From positions 41,562,770 to 41,626,769 of the forward strand of contig OZ020484.1 of the NCBI GenBank assembly GCA_963971405.1: 64,000 nt of DNA. Direction: 5' to 3'. Shown piece by piece: positions 8,999-20,200 of this stretch. The stretch is from Psococerastis gibbosa (lineage: Eukaryota > Arthropoda > Insecta > Psocodea > Psocidae). The position numbers were made by a program, and so were the translations under genes. Below the pieces are notes generated by a model that saw only the letters and a list, made by a program, of their open reading frames with translations, was not told the origin of the DNA and did no database searches. Position 1 is the stretch's first letter, and each line of letters opens with the position of its first letter.

Positions 8999-11900
8999 TC
9001 ATAACGAATATCCCATCTGATTAATCCACTTGAGTCCCTGAGTGGTAGTTGACGCCGGATTATACTCTAACCCAATCCATCCGTCATAGCCCAGCTGCTC
9101 GAGTAGTGAGAACACGTACTTGTAGTCGATTTCACCACAGGTGTCCGGCTCATGACGGTCAGGCACTTGTGCCACTTGAACGTGACCTGAAAAGTAAATA
9201 TTATGTAGTCGCTCTGGATACATACTGTATATACAACTCAGATTTTAATAATATTATTAAAATCTATGATAAAACTACAATGCAATACAGTTTATTTCCT
9301 AAAAAAAACATAATTAACTAAGGAAACAGGAAACATTCTTGAAAACGTACTTTTATACCAATTAAGTAGGCAGTACAGTTTGCTTTGTAATGAAAAACCA
9401 TTGAAATAACAAAAATAAGCACTATTTTGAGAAATAGGGGTACAAGAAAGGAGCCTCCACGAAGATCGGTTTTATGCACGTGGACAAAAAACCGACCGGG
9501 CGTACCCCGGGCAACGTTAAGTGGAAACATCTAGCGGCTAATCCTTTCACCACCGTGAAGAGACCTTCCTTTTCTTTTGTGTATGCACCGACGTAGGCGT
9601 CGGTTTGGCTGAGACCAGAAACAAGGAGTCTCTACCCCGGACACGAAAAAGTAAAAAGTAAGTTTGAGAAATAAATTAGCAGGAACTTTCATAAGAAAAA
9701 TCGCACTAATGTCATTCCATCGGCTGAAATTTTTCATTAATAAATCAAAGTTTGTTACTTACCGACCATAGGTAAGATGGCATCAACCATTTTGGTGATG
9801 TTGCCGTTCATTTGCTGCAAGTGAAACAGGTCCAATTGAAGTTTAAGGTTCTTGCTGTCAACATCGCGCAGGACTGACAACGCTGAAACAAAATAATATA
9901 ATAGTAAAATCAATTTCATTACAATGGGTCAGCAGTCTGCCATCAGCGATATCAAACTATAATTTTGAAAATCACGAGAAATATCCAAATTCTAGGTGAG
10001 AATTTAGAAAAAATAACCGGTACGAGTGAATCCGCGCTTTCCTATTTTATCTATTGTATTAGTATAGGTGCCATAGATAGAATAGTTCCATGGACCATGG
10101 TACATATTTTTTCGACGTTTTCTGTGGGTAAACACCCCAAAATAGATATTTTAAAAAATGGTCCCGAGATATGATTTTTGTGAACATAAGTCCCGAATTT
10201 AATTAAAATCCATTAATCGACGGACAGGAGGCCAGACATTTCGTTGGTTCCTGGGACCTAAAGACGTGTAATAACGGTGAAATTTTGACCAAAATCTTAC
10301 CTTATATTAACGTATAAATAGGAAAGCAAAATATTGTTAAATGCAAAGACAGTCAATTAATTCTTAAAATATCTAACACTATTCATCAGCGACAACTAAA
10401 CTAGCGAAGAATTAAAAGAAAGAAATTAAACTTTAGCCTCTTTTAGAATGAGCAAACCATAGAATAAATATTTAGTAGTAACAATATAAAAATCTACTGA
10501 CCTCTCCCATAGCTGTTGAGAAAGTAGTTGGGGATAGCGTACTTGTTGATGGGTTCAATGAGACCGACAATGTCATTACACTCGAATGTCTCCGCAGCTA
10601 GCCTCAGTCTTTCCACATAAAGGGTCAAATTTTCTGGGCTCTCCGTCTCCACAACTCCCGCCATTACATGTACCCTAGAGTCAATAAAATCAAAAAGCTG
10701 TACGATGATGCAACTACTATTATATTGAATAAGCAGGCTTGTGCCAGAAGAAGGGTGAATAACCAGCGCGCCTTCGGGGCAGACCGCGGAAGCCTATTCA
10801 TGTGACGTAGCCAGGCGAGGTTATAAATATGAGACAGAAAGGTATGTAAATTATTAGAACATCACAAATAGTGATATTGAAAAATACAATACAAGGCCAA
10901 AGTAGAATTTCTATAGAAGAAAATTGAAAAAGTTATACCTCTTGCAGTTGAGAGCTTTTGCGTAGGTCACAGCCTGATCGATGCTTTTCTTAAACTCTGT
11001 GGATCGCTTGGGAAGAGCCGCCACTCCACGGTCTCCTTTGTTCCAATCCCCTGTGCCAACATATTATTGTCATCAAATCATTTCTACTCTTTAAAGAGCG
11101 CCCCAGTGTCAACGATTATTTGACAAAATCGCTAAGAATCTCCCAAGACATTATTAAGTATAGCATTAAATCGTCCGTTGAGGCAGCGGTTCTCAACCAC
11201 TCGATATCTTGCGTGTGGTTCAAACTTGAGAGACTATGCATGACAAATAACCAGCATGTTGCCGAATGATAATTTTCACAGAGCCAAATGAATCCGTAGT
11301 TATTTCGTAAGATTTACAAATTAGGAGCTTGGTTACAAACGTGGCCAACTCCATTTTTTAAAAAAAATGGGGTTTTGATCCGACCTTGCATAAAATTTTA
11401 ATGTCCATCTGCACGTTGTAAAAGAACCGGTCCGAGTTTACTCGAGCATGCTTTCCAATTTATCAAAATTAGTAGATAGAGAAAATGAGTAATTTCATGG
11501 TAAATAATTTTCCTATGGTTAAATTTCCGATATCTCGGGGGGGGGGGGGGGGGGGTAGTCCACCTGACGTCGCTGGAGGTGAGGTAAATTCTAGATAGGT
11601 CAGACCAACACATTAATTACCACACAGCAATACTGGCAGGGCACGCAATGCATTTCAGCGTGAATTTTCTATCTTTTTTTTTTTAAACAAAACCAAATAC
11701 TTTCCTGGGAAAGCAACCTGTCCGGTTTCGTTACTCAATTTAACACCTAAAACATACCTGAAGGTAGAAATCATCGATAGAAAGGTTTCGCAGAAAAATT
11801 ATTTTTTAGTCATTTTTCATTAAAATTTAGTTATTTTTATTTTTTTACCCCCAGAAGCAACCTATCAAGGGGCAAGCGACCCCCCGCATTTCGTTTACAT

Positions 11901-13531
11901 TAATAACGACTACAAGATATGTGAATTTAAAAGAAATCGTTGGAGCCGTTTTTTAGAAATAATTCTTTTAGACGTTTTTTGGAGTCTTTTGAGAATAAAA
12001 CCCCCCAAATTAAGTTAGCCCCAAATAAAAAAAATTGTTCCGAGGTATGATTTTTGTAAACCTACATGCCGGATTTCATCAAAATCGATCGAGTAGTTTG
12101 CCCGGAAATCGACATACAGACAGACAGACATTTCGTAAAAACCACTTTTTTGGGTTCCTGGGACCTCAAAACGTGTAAATCCGTTGAAATCTCGGAATCG
12201 GAATCGAAAATTTCGACCATCACAAAGCTTTCCTTATACTACGTATAAATTGGAAAGCAATAAAGTGACAAAAGCAGCCAGATTGCGCACAGAAGCGCTG
12301 AGAAGTTTAGGATTAGCTATAAACTTAATGCAATTTTCTACAGTAAATCCGCTCTCCTGAAAAATTCTACAACTTGGAGTTGGCCATGTTTGAAAACAGC
12401 CTCCTCAAATATTCTCGTGTTTGACTATACAGTTCGGCTACTTTTGCCATCTATCATCTCGTCTTTAACTATTTCCCTGATTTTTTTTTATAATCAAGGG
12501 GCCTAATGTTCATAAATCATGTGAAACCCTTAGACCTATTGTTTATAAGAGAAGAAAGGTGAATGTTTACGATCAATCGTACGCAAAATTAAAATCCCAT
12601 AATACATTTTACATGATGAACCTAACATTAACTTCAGCAGCGGGCCTATTATGCCGTTTAGGATTAACTTATTATTGGGGTTGAAAATGTAAACCTGACA
12701 ATTTTAGAATGGAAAGTGGTATTTAAAATTGCTTTGTTAGAATAAGTTATTCTTTATTGGCATATTAGGCCCGCAGCAGGCCTACACTGCCGTTTGCAGA
12801 TTAGTTTTAAACCGGGAAGAGGACTGAATTATTCTCAATAAACCCCATTCATAGACAATGGCCCTTATTGATTATTTATTCTAAACAAGAGTGGAAAATG
12901 CGCTGGAAATTCAAATTAATAAAATGATTCTCGGCTCTATATTTGGAGAGTTTTTTTAATTTTTTCTCCGTTAGATTTAGGCAAGTTATTTATAATTCGT
13001 TCCAAACTTGAAACCTGTACATTTAAATGTTTATTAGTACTGTATTTCATTCAATTATAAAACTATGCAACCATATCCTTTTATACCAATAATAATTTTA
13101 ATTTTAATAATTTGCACTTTTTTGTTTAAAACAAATGAAGCAATTGGGGTTTATTCAGAATAATTTAATCCTATTCCCAGTGTTAAATTAATCTGTAAAC
13201 GGCATAGTAGGGCTGCAGGGTGGACTAGGCTGAACTAATTTTTACCAACTTGACTGATAATACTGCAATTTATGTATTTCATTTATACATCACTGGTTTT
13301 TAGATGTCTTAATAATACAAACTACCTACCTGGATAGGCATTGATGAGAATTTGCTCAACCCCGGCTGCTCCTTTGGCGGCCACAAGTTCTGACACGGGG
13401 AAATCATAGGGGAAGGCACACTCAACCGCTTTAAATCCAGATTTCGCTGCCAAAGAGTACCGCTCGAGGAGGTGTGGTGTCTCTTGGAACATGAACGACA
13501 GATTCGCACAGAACTTGAGAGACATCTTCAT
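8999..13531 (-). CDS. HYI: Hydroxypyruvate isomerase
   Basis: Five minus-strand exons, 13531-13330, 11050-10939, 10674-10502, 9882-9763 and 9186-8999, join in phase to 264 codons plus TGA. The enzyme interconverts hydroxypyruvate and tartronate semialdehyde and has a xylose-isomerase-like TIM barrel. The N-terminus MSLKFCANLSFMF, then FKAVECAFPYD, ILINAYPGDWNKGDRG and QAVTYAKALNC, follow the animal HYI pattern, as do VHVMAGVV, GLIEPINKYAIPNYFL, LQLDLFHLQQMNGNI, HVQVAQVPDRHEP and GWIGLEYNP. Expected metal and catalytic residues are present: Glu145, Asp180, His183 and Glu243. Length matches the family (about 260-277 aa). Donors GTAGGT, GTATAA, GTCAGT and GTAAGT and all acceptors are GT-AG. A 3' splice-site sequence ends directly at the first ATG, and a second in-frame ATG follows two codons later. 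Introns carry repeats. Its role in animals is not well defined. Confidence 0.95.
10000..10325 (-). mobile_element. Fragment of the approximately 0.8-kb CTGT repeat family
   Basis: On the minus strand it shows ATAGGAAAGC-type terminus, GGTCCCAGGAACC and AAATCATATCTCGGGACCAT, as in the fuller copies at 59414-60221 and 11395-12258. It lies in the intron between HYI exons 3 and 4. Confidence 0.7.
11395..12258 (-). mobile_element. Approximately 0.8-kb CTGT repeat, near-full copy
   Basis: The reverse complement matches 59414-60221 over its whole length: AATTTATACGTAGTATAAGG start, GTCTGTCTGTCTG run, ACTACTCGATCGATTTTGAT, an internal G/C-rich part, then ATAAATTGGAAAGCATG and CTCGGACCGGTTCTTTT. An 18-G homopolymer is at about 11538-11555. 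It lies in the intron between HYI exons 1 and 2. No protein is encoded. Confidence 0.75.
12638..12773. mobile_element. MITE with inverted ends and CAG flanks
   Basis: The left end CGGGCCTATTATGCC is mirrored by GGCATATTAGGCCCG at about 12758-12773, and both sides carry CAGCAG. It lies directly beside the next MITE. Confidence 0.6.
12777..13215. mobile_element. MITE with about 75-bp inverted ends and CAG duplication
   Basis: The left end CAGGCCTACACTGCCGTTTG and the right end (complement of CAGCCCTACTATGCCGTTTA) are inverted, and similarity continues to AATAAACCCC on both arms. CAG lies at 12774-12776 and 13216-13218. A CWG 3-bp duplication is known for part of the Harbinger superfamily. It lies inside an HYI intron. 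Confidence 0.7.
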
Positions 13532-13545
13532 CTGAAAGTTATCAG
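13532..13545 (-). promoter_or_regulatory. 3' splice-site sequence immediately upstream of the HYI ATG
   Basis: On the minus strand TACTGATAACTTTCAG ends at the nucleotide before the ATG, with a branch-point-like TACTGATAAC. The zero-nucleotide spacing means any 5' untranslated sequence must come from another exon or a leader RNA. Confidence 0.5.
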
Positions 13546-13829
13546 TAACTAAATAAATGTCAAAGCGTTATCACAAATTACTGTGTAAACAAATTGCTCC
13601 GAGTGTGAGTAACATATTTATCGCACTTCACAGTTCACACTGCCAATTCCCATTGCATTACTCTCGAGCCGAGGTCAATCATAGCCTTGATCTAGATTTT
13701 TACCCATCAATCTGTTTCTAATTAAATATAAATCGCATTTTTAAACACATAATGATTAGCAATGCATAGAGTAGCCTTATTAATTTGTGATACATTGTGA
13801 ATTTTTTTGAAGGACTTTTTATGGACCTA

Positions 13830-14010
13830 GTTCTATTTATAGTGGCCCATAGGTCCCTTTTCCAATGCCAACGACCCCATGGGTTTAAGACATTACTTGT
13901 ATTGTCTACGTATGAATTTTTGGCCATTGGCAAACTGGTATACGTTTTCGATGTCAGCATACACCGGTTACAAGCGATAATAGACAAGCTGAGAGTAGCT
14001 TATCACTGAG
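13830..14010 (+). repeat. Dispersed repeat (GGCCATTGGCAAACTG family)
   Basis: Shares CCCATGGGTTT, TATGAATTT.TGGCCATTGG, TTCGATGTCA and CACCGGCTACAAG-type blocks with about 61410-61555, 22500-22930, 28820-28930 and 53240-53300. No termini or reading frame identified. Confidence 0.6.
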
Positions 14011-14639
14011 GCAATGAACAGGAGAAAGTATGACTTAACCAAGTACAGTTACGAGTCAATTTAAGATATAACTTGATTCTGTACATTTTATAACACACCA
14101 AAATTAAAATTAACAACATTAACGTATCCTTGGAAAGACAATCAATCTTGTTCGCGTGTATGCAACCACCAATTAGAATGGAAAATATTTGTAACGCGCA
14201 GAAGGATATGAGTAAAATATATAATATACATCTATAGTTTTATAGTAGGTACATTAGTCACGAGAAAGACACTTTATTTGTGCTTGAAAATAATCAACAA
14301 TTTGTTAATGCTGAATGATGAATGCATGGACGAATGCTATCGGACATTGTGATAACCCTGAACACCGGTAAATGAAATGAAACAGAAGTACTTGTGAAGT
14401 ATACGTGATTCTCAACGCCCCAAATTTCGGTGATTATAAGGAATTTGGAGAGGGAGTAATAAATTTGATGACTAAGTTGGGGTAGAACTATCATTATTTT
14501 GGCCGCATTAAATTTTTTTCTCGGGGGGTCATATGTGGTAGCCTATTACGGAATTTTCAAATGCAAACCTATGGATATTTTTAATGAAGTTATGACTAGT
14601 CCTAGAACTACCGTAAATGAGAAATGTTTTCATGAAGGA

Positions 14640-14995
14640 TTCGGGAACCTGGCTTGTAAGGTACACGTGGAGGTATCATCGGGTTTTCCAACTTTTTTAA
14701 ATATATTGCATGTTGCACATCAAATAAAATGGCCATTAAACATTATAATATTGAGTTTATTCATTTAAATTAATTTTTAAGGTTCAGGATTATTTTATTT
14801 TTGGCTAAAAGATGTTTGTGCGAATCAATCCGGAATCTTATAGTGCAAACTAATAAATAGTTTGTCAATCAATGATCTACAAACTATTTCGAGGCTTTTA
14901 TTTGATGTGCAACATGTCATATTTTCACTAACTTGGAAAATCCGATGATGCCTGGCAACCTTACAAGTCAGGTACACAAAAACATCATACAAACA
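14640..14995. repeat. Long imperfect inverted repeat
   Basis: The left arm, with CTTGTAAGGTACACGTGG, TCATCGGGTTTTCCAA and TTGCACATCAAATAAAA (about 14650-14730), is mirrored on the opposite strand at about 14898-14995. Sequence beyond both arms (14505-14600 and 15595-15670) also looks related, so the original element was larger and was later split by the LINE at 15025-15554. Confidence 0.65.
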
Positions 14996-15024
14996 TTTCT
15001 AATTTACTGTAGGTCTAGCACGTC

Positions 15025-15554
15025 AACTTTTCAACTCCAGGCTTCTATCATGGACCACCAAAACTCGGCTCTATAAAACCCTCGTACTACCGGTTCTGCT
15101 ATATGGCGCGGAAGCTTGGACGCTAACATCCAGGGAATGCGACGCACTGCGAGTGTTCGAGAACAAGATGCTCAGGCGGATTTTTGGTGGGATCATTGAG
15201 GACGGCAACTACAGAGCTAGAACCAACGCAGAAATTCACGCCCTATACAAATCAGCTAGTGTCTTGGATCGTCTCAGGGGGCAGCGACTCCAATGGATAG
15301 GTCATGTAGCGAGAATGGACCCCTCCAGAGCAGCACGCGCTGTATGGGAGGCTCACTTGACCGAACCCAGACCCCTGGGAAGGCCAAGGAAGAGGTACCA
15401 GGACCAGATGGCGGATGACGTCCAAAAAATGGGCTTGCACCCAGAAACGTGGCGGACGGTGGCTTGTGATCGAGCGGAATGGAGAGGCATAGTACGTGCG
15501 GCCAAAAGTCCCCATGGGCTGTTAGCGCCACCCTAAGTCAAGTAAGTAAGTCAA
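15025..15554 (+). mobile_element. 5'-truncated RTE-like LINE with intact C-terminal frame
   Basis: Flanked by 12-bp duplications GTCTAGCACGTC at 15013-15024 and 15555-15566. An open frame from about 15030 to the stop at 15534-15536 encodes the C-terminal end of a non-LTR reverse transcriptase: RLYKTLVLPVLLYGAEAWTL, MLRRIFGG, RLQWIGHVARMD, LGRPRKRYQDQMADDVQKMG and DRAEWRGIVRAA. The 3' end is an AAGT-type short repeat, usual for RTE elements. The frame is undamaged over about 168 residues, so the insertion is recent. Confidence 0.9.
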
Positions 15555-15566
15555 GTCTAGCACGTC

Positions 15567-17242
15567 GTAAATTCTATTCCTTAGGTTCGCTTTGGAAAAC
15601 TCCGAAATAACATCTATGGCCCTCCAAAACCCCCCATTTCGGGCAAACCTAAAAAAAATTATAGTTAAAGCCCGAGTTATTCATCAAAAAATGACACATA
15701 ATAACCGAAATATATGGTATGGACAGTGGTGGAAACCATATCATAGAATCACGGAATGTCGTGTGCCATCAGCCATGAATGATCACTTTCACACTGCTCC
15801 AGTAAGGAATCATTACTTAACAGCTATATTATTAGATTGATGCACTCAACCGAGTTCAGGTACGATTCAATGTGGAATGATAATGTCCACATCCACAGCT
15901 GCCCTAGCACTCTTGGAGATATCAGCCGCAAAATGACTTGCCCACCGCCATAATTTCTTAAAAATCTCTTAGCTTACGTCCTGAGGGCTGTTTTATCGTA
16001 CTGTTTTAGTACCACTCCGCACTAGGTGCTAATTTAAATAATTAAATAATATATAAAATCAAAATCACTGCATATTTCTTATTATTGCTTCAAGCAACTA
16101 CTTACCGTATATTTCTCCAGGAAGTGCGTGATAATACTAATCTGCAATAAATACTGAAGTACCTAAATAATACTGAAGATTTTCTTCCAAATTCTTTATG
16201 ATGAACTACATATTGATGAGATATTGTATATGTCAACACCGCCTCAAATACCAACTACAGGTGTCATAATGTATTTATATTTAAAAAAAAAAAAACACTT
16301 TAACGCAACTACAATTCACTGAAAGACATTTTAAAAATTAAAAAAACTACAAAACTAGTAAAGTAAGCCCTATAGTAAAGTAAACAAATAAGAATAAGCA
16401 AATTGCACTTTTTTGAACCTTGCGACGATATTCTCTCCGTTCCCTCTTTCAGTTTTAGTCGCCAACCTGTAAATTTCTAAAAACAAAAATGGCTTGTTGA
16501 AATTAAGAAATTATAAATAAACAAATTTTATTCTGGACTGACTACTGAGATAATTTAAAAATGGAATGTAAATTTGTGCTGCACAAAAGCTTTTCGTATT
16601 TGATACATTTGGACAATTATTACAGATCTTGCAGAGCCAGTTCTTTGTTTTATGTTTTATGCTGTAAGCACTAGGCAGCCAGGTGAGAGTAAAAGGTCTT
16701 GCCAAAGCGTAGTAAATTAAACAGTTTTTATTATGGAGTTCGTTGTTTAAATTTTATGTTACGTTATAAAAATGTATAAATTTATGGATACTTAAAAACA
16801 ATGCACACCATGTAAGTGTTGAATTAAGTAGCCTCACCAGCCTACGTTCCCCTCTTAGTAAGAAAGGAGAATCCCTTCTATTGATTGATAAAAATTGTAT
16901 TATTTATAAGCTTGGGGTTTATTTCCAGCTGTATATACATATGCAGCATAATCCCTAACCCCAGTAATTTACTTCGACTAGATCCATTGCCAAGGAGTTG
17001 CCCTTTAGAGCTCTCTAAAAACACAAGGTTTGATGCCTAGATATGAGATAGACGAGATCGAACAGAAAATCAAGTTATTGTTATAAAGTAATTGAAGCAA
17101 GTGGCATTGGTATAGCTTGTAGAAACATAGGGCTCCTTTGTTTTGAATGCCGTGCACCCTGTTTCTGCTATGTCTAATGGTCTCAATACATGTCATTTAT
17201 TATTATCAACTATCAATTATTATTATCAATATTACAGATCAA
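15567..17242. other. Intergenic region between HYI and the zinc-finger gene
   Basis: Holds the right remnant of the split inverted-repeat element up to about 15700, then AT-rich DNA. It must contain upstream parts of both divergent genes, but no promoter or noncoding exon is placed. Confidence 0.4.
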
Positions 17243-17263
17243 CATTTTTTTTATAATTTTTAG
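17243..17263 (+). promoter_or_regulatory. 3' splice-site sequence upstream of the zinc-finger gene ATG
   Basis: A long T-rich tract (CATTTTTTTTATAATTTTTAG) ends 16 nt before the ATG at 17280. It is the strongest of the four start-proximal acceptors in this window. Confidence 0.55.
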
Positions 17264-17279
17264 AATAAAACTGAGCGAA

Positions 17280-20200
17280 ATGAACTACATCGGGTTGATC
17301 AATGATGAACTTGAAATTCGAGGAGTATGTAAGTCGGCGAGTGACGTCAAAGACTTGTTTAAAGCATACAACATCCAAATGGAAGAAGAGGAAGATATTG
17401 ATGACCAAATCATGGTTCCCATTGTCGAAATGTCAGAACTCGATGACGTTTTTATCCCAAGAGACTGGTGAGCAACTTGTCACTAACTGCCTGTTGAAAT
17501 TCCCGAATCTATCACTAAATTTGGAGTGTTCGCTTACATTTAATTAGACATGATAACATTTTAAAAAACGTGATAAAAATGAAACTATTATATTGCGGAG
17601 AAACATTTTCGATTATTCATCAATCACGTTTGAATATCAACCTCTGACAACGAGATGAAAAGAAAGCCGTAAGAGCATATTCTTCACTCTTCTCCGATAC
17701 CTGAAGGCAAGCGAGACACTTAGACACTAATCCATCCTCTTTAACACTTAGTTATCCCCGACAAACACGATGATTCGCTGCTTTCACACAGAAGGTTGTG
17801 TGTCACAGTGTCAAAGCCCTGCCACCAAAAGTTTCACTTAAATATCAATTTATAAATTTGTGTTTGGCATTGCAGTGCTTCAATCAATTTTGAATCAGGC
17901 CCCCGGCCAACTGAAACATCCAAAACCAGGGAACGTCTGAATACAATGAGGTAAATTGGCCTGTTTTTGTTTATTAATGTGTCAACAACAATAAAATCGT
18001 AAAACTGCTTGCTCTCAGTTATACTCCATAGTAAGGATCATGGCCGTGCCCAGGGGGGTGGTCCATGGGGTCCGGACACCCCCGCCCCCCCGAAATAAAT
18101 TTTTGTATGTAAACTTGTATGGTTTGAAGAATTTATCCATTAATTCACTTATCAATTACATTAAAGAATAAATTTGGACCCCCCCCCCCCCGGAAATCAA
18201 AACCTGGGCATGGCCTTGATAAAAGGATCTAATTATTAGACACGTGAGAGTTACATGTCTCTCATCAGACAGCAGAGATTACCTTTTATTTTACTATATA
18301 CCTGTTAGCAGTATGCGTTTTTTTTGTGTAACGGGAAACTAGTCTGAATCGGTTGTGGCCCAAAGAAAATCAAAAGCTAGCTTGCATTATAAAAGAAGTG
18401 TTTTTCAAATAAGATACCCAATTCCAGTTCAGTAGGAATAAAACTCACAAGGGTTCTCTTCCACGAGCACGTTTTTTATTAGATAATGGTAAAAAATTCT
18501 CGGTGCATAAAATTGTATATTGGTACAATATAATCATGGTTCCATGGAACAGTCTGATTCTTTGGGGTAGGGAAAATCGTGGCAACTGAATAATACATTT
18601 TTGTTCTATTAGATGAATTCAGTAAATCTGTATATACTACACTAAATAAATAATTAGGAAATCAAGTAAGGGCTCACTCATAGCAGTTGTTAACGTTTGG
18701 AAGAATCAATTAATCAAACATTAAAGATGTTGAGCTGGAAGGTGGTCCAATGATAGAAAAAGACAATTTCCGTATATGGGTGACTGATTGATTAGTTCAA
18801 GCCTCCCGACAATTTGCCTCATGGCCCTATCCCAAAGCATCGGCAACCCATTGGAAATTATTGCCGGTAAAATTTCGACGCTTGAACAGAATCACTTAGT
18901 ACAAGCTGATGGCAATGTTCTCGTTACATGCAGCAGTGCTTCAGTCAAGTTTGAGTCGAATTACAAGTCCAACAATCAGGCAACACCAAACGACAGCAAA
19001 TGCTTGGATCAGTACGGGTAATTATTTTCTACCATTCAACTTGAATCTGGACAGTTGTGGTTTAATTTGGGTATGCTAATTATCAAGGAGCTTTTTGTAA
19101 CTGAAGAGATCAGATCTGTGAAAATACAGGCTTGGTTTCCTTTGCAAGGCATAACTTTTTTTCGCCTAGTGGACTACTACTTAAAAGAATATTTGCTTAA
19201 TTTCACTACAGGAGATTAATGAAAATAATTTAAAAAAACTGTGCGAATGTTTTTCCCCTTTATGAAATTTTACTCACCCTGGCTGCCAACCAGCCATCCG
19301 GCTGTAACTCGAAGAAGAAGACTCACCCTGGCAACTCCTCCTAGGACAGATAGGTTTTTTCTTCTTCAGTCTCAAAATAATGACCGGTCAATGGAGAAAA
19401 TTGGAGACCTAAGCTTTCTATGTGTCTTCTCCATTATGTTCGCTTCCGGTGCTTCCTTTCAATTCCCAGTGGGTTCTGCATATCATTTCTTGCTTGGGAT
19501 ATAGTGGTAACTATAGACCTTATTGTTTATTGTTTGGAGCACCTCTTCATTTGCCATGTGATCTCTTTATGATATTTTTAGAATTCTTCTGTAACACGAA
19601 TTTTCAAAGATTTCCAACTTCTTTTAATATTCTTCGGAAATGCACCATTCTTCGCAACCTTAGAGTAGTACTTGTGTTTTCAGCTGTTTTGTCCTTCCTT
19701 TCATGTCTATGTTTTATTATATTCAAACATGGGAACCGTTTAATCAGTATTCATTCTCATTGCGATAACTGTACTTTAATTTCATATTGGTTCAATATAT
19801 TGCAGTGTTGCTGTCAAGTGTGAGCCGGGAACTTGTAACGGTTCTGAAGAAGACGACAAGTTTCGTTGCGACCTGTGTGGGGCCGGGTTCCGCATCAAGC
19901 ACAGTATCACCAAACACAAGCGAGTCATCCACAGAATCCATCAGTTCACCTGCATGTTCTGCAACAAAAGTTATCCACTCAAGCGAAACCTTCTTGAACA
20001 CATTCCAACCCATAGAGGACCTCACGGATTCAAGTGCAAAGTTTGTAACAAGGTAACTAGACTCTAAATAGTCCGAATAATAAAAAAAAGATTGTTGTTT
20101 GTTTAATAACAAGTTTATGGTGTTGCCCATGTTCATGTTGGGTTATATTTTACAATAGATAGCGCCAACGACCTTACCATGTTGATTCCATTAGAACAGA

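Noticed and set aside
19422..19823. 133-residue plus-strand open frame
   Set aside because: It is the antisense of a degraded LINE fragment (minus-strand CYRRILKIS...NEEVL) and runs into a zinc-finger exon; no start or splice support.
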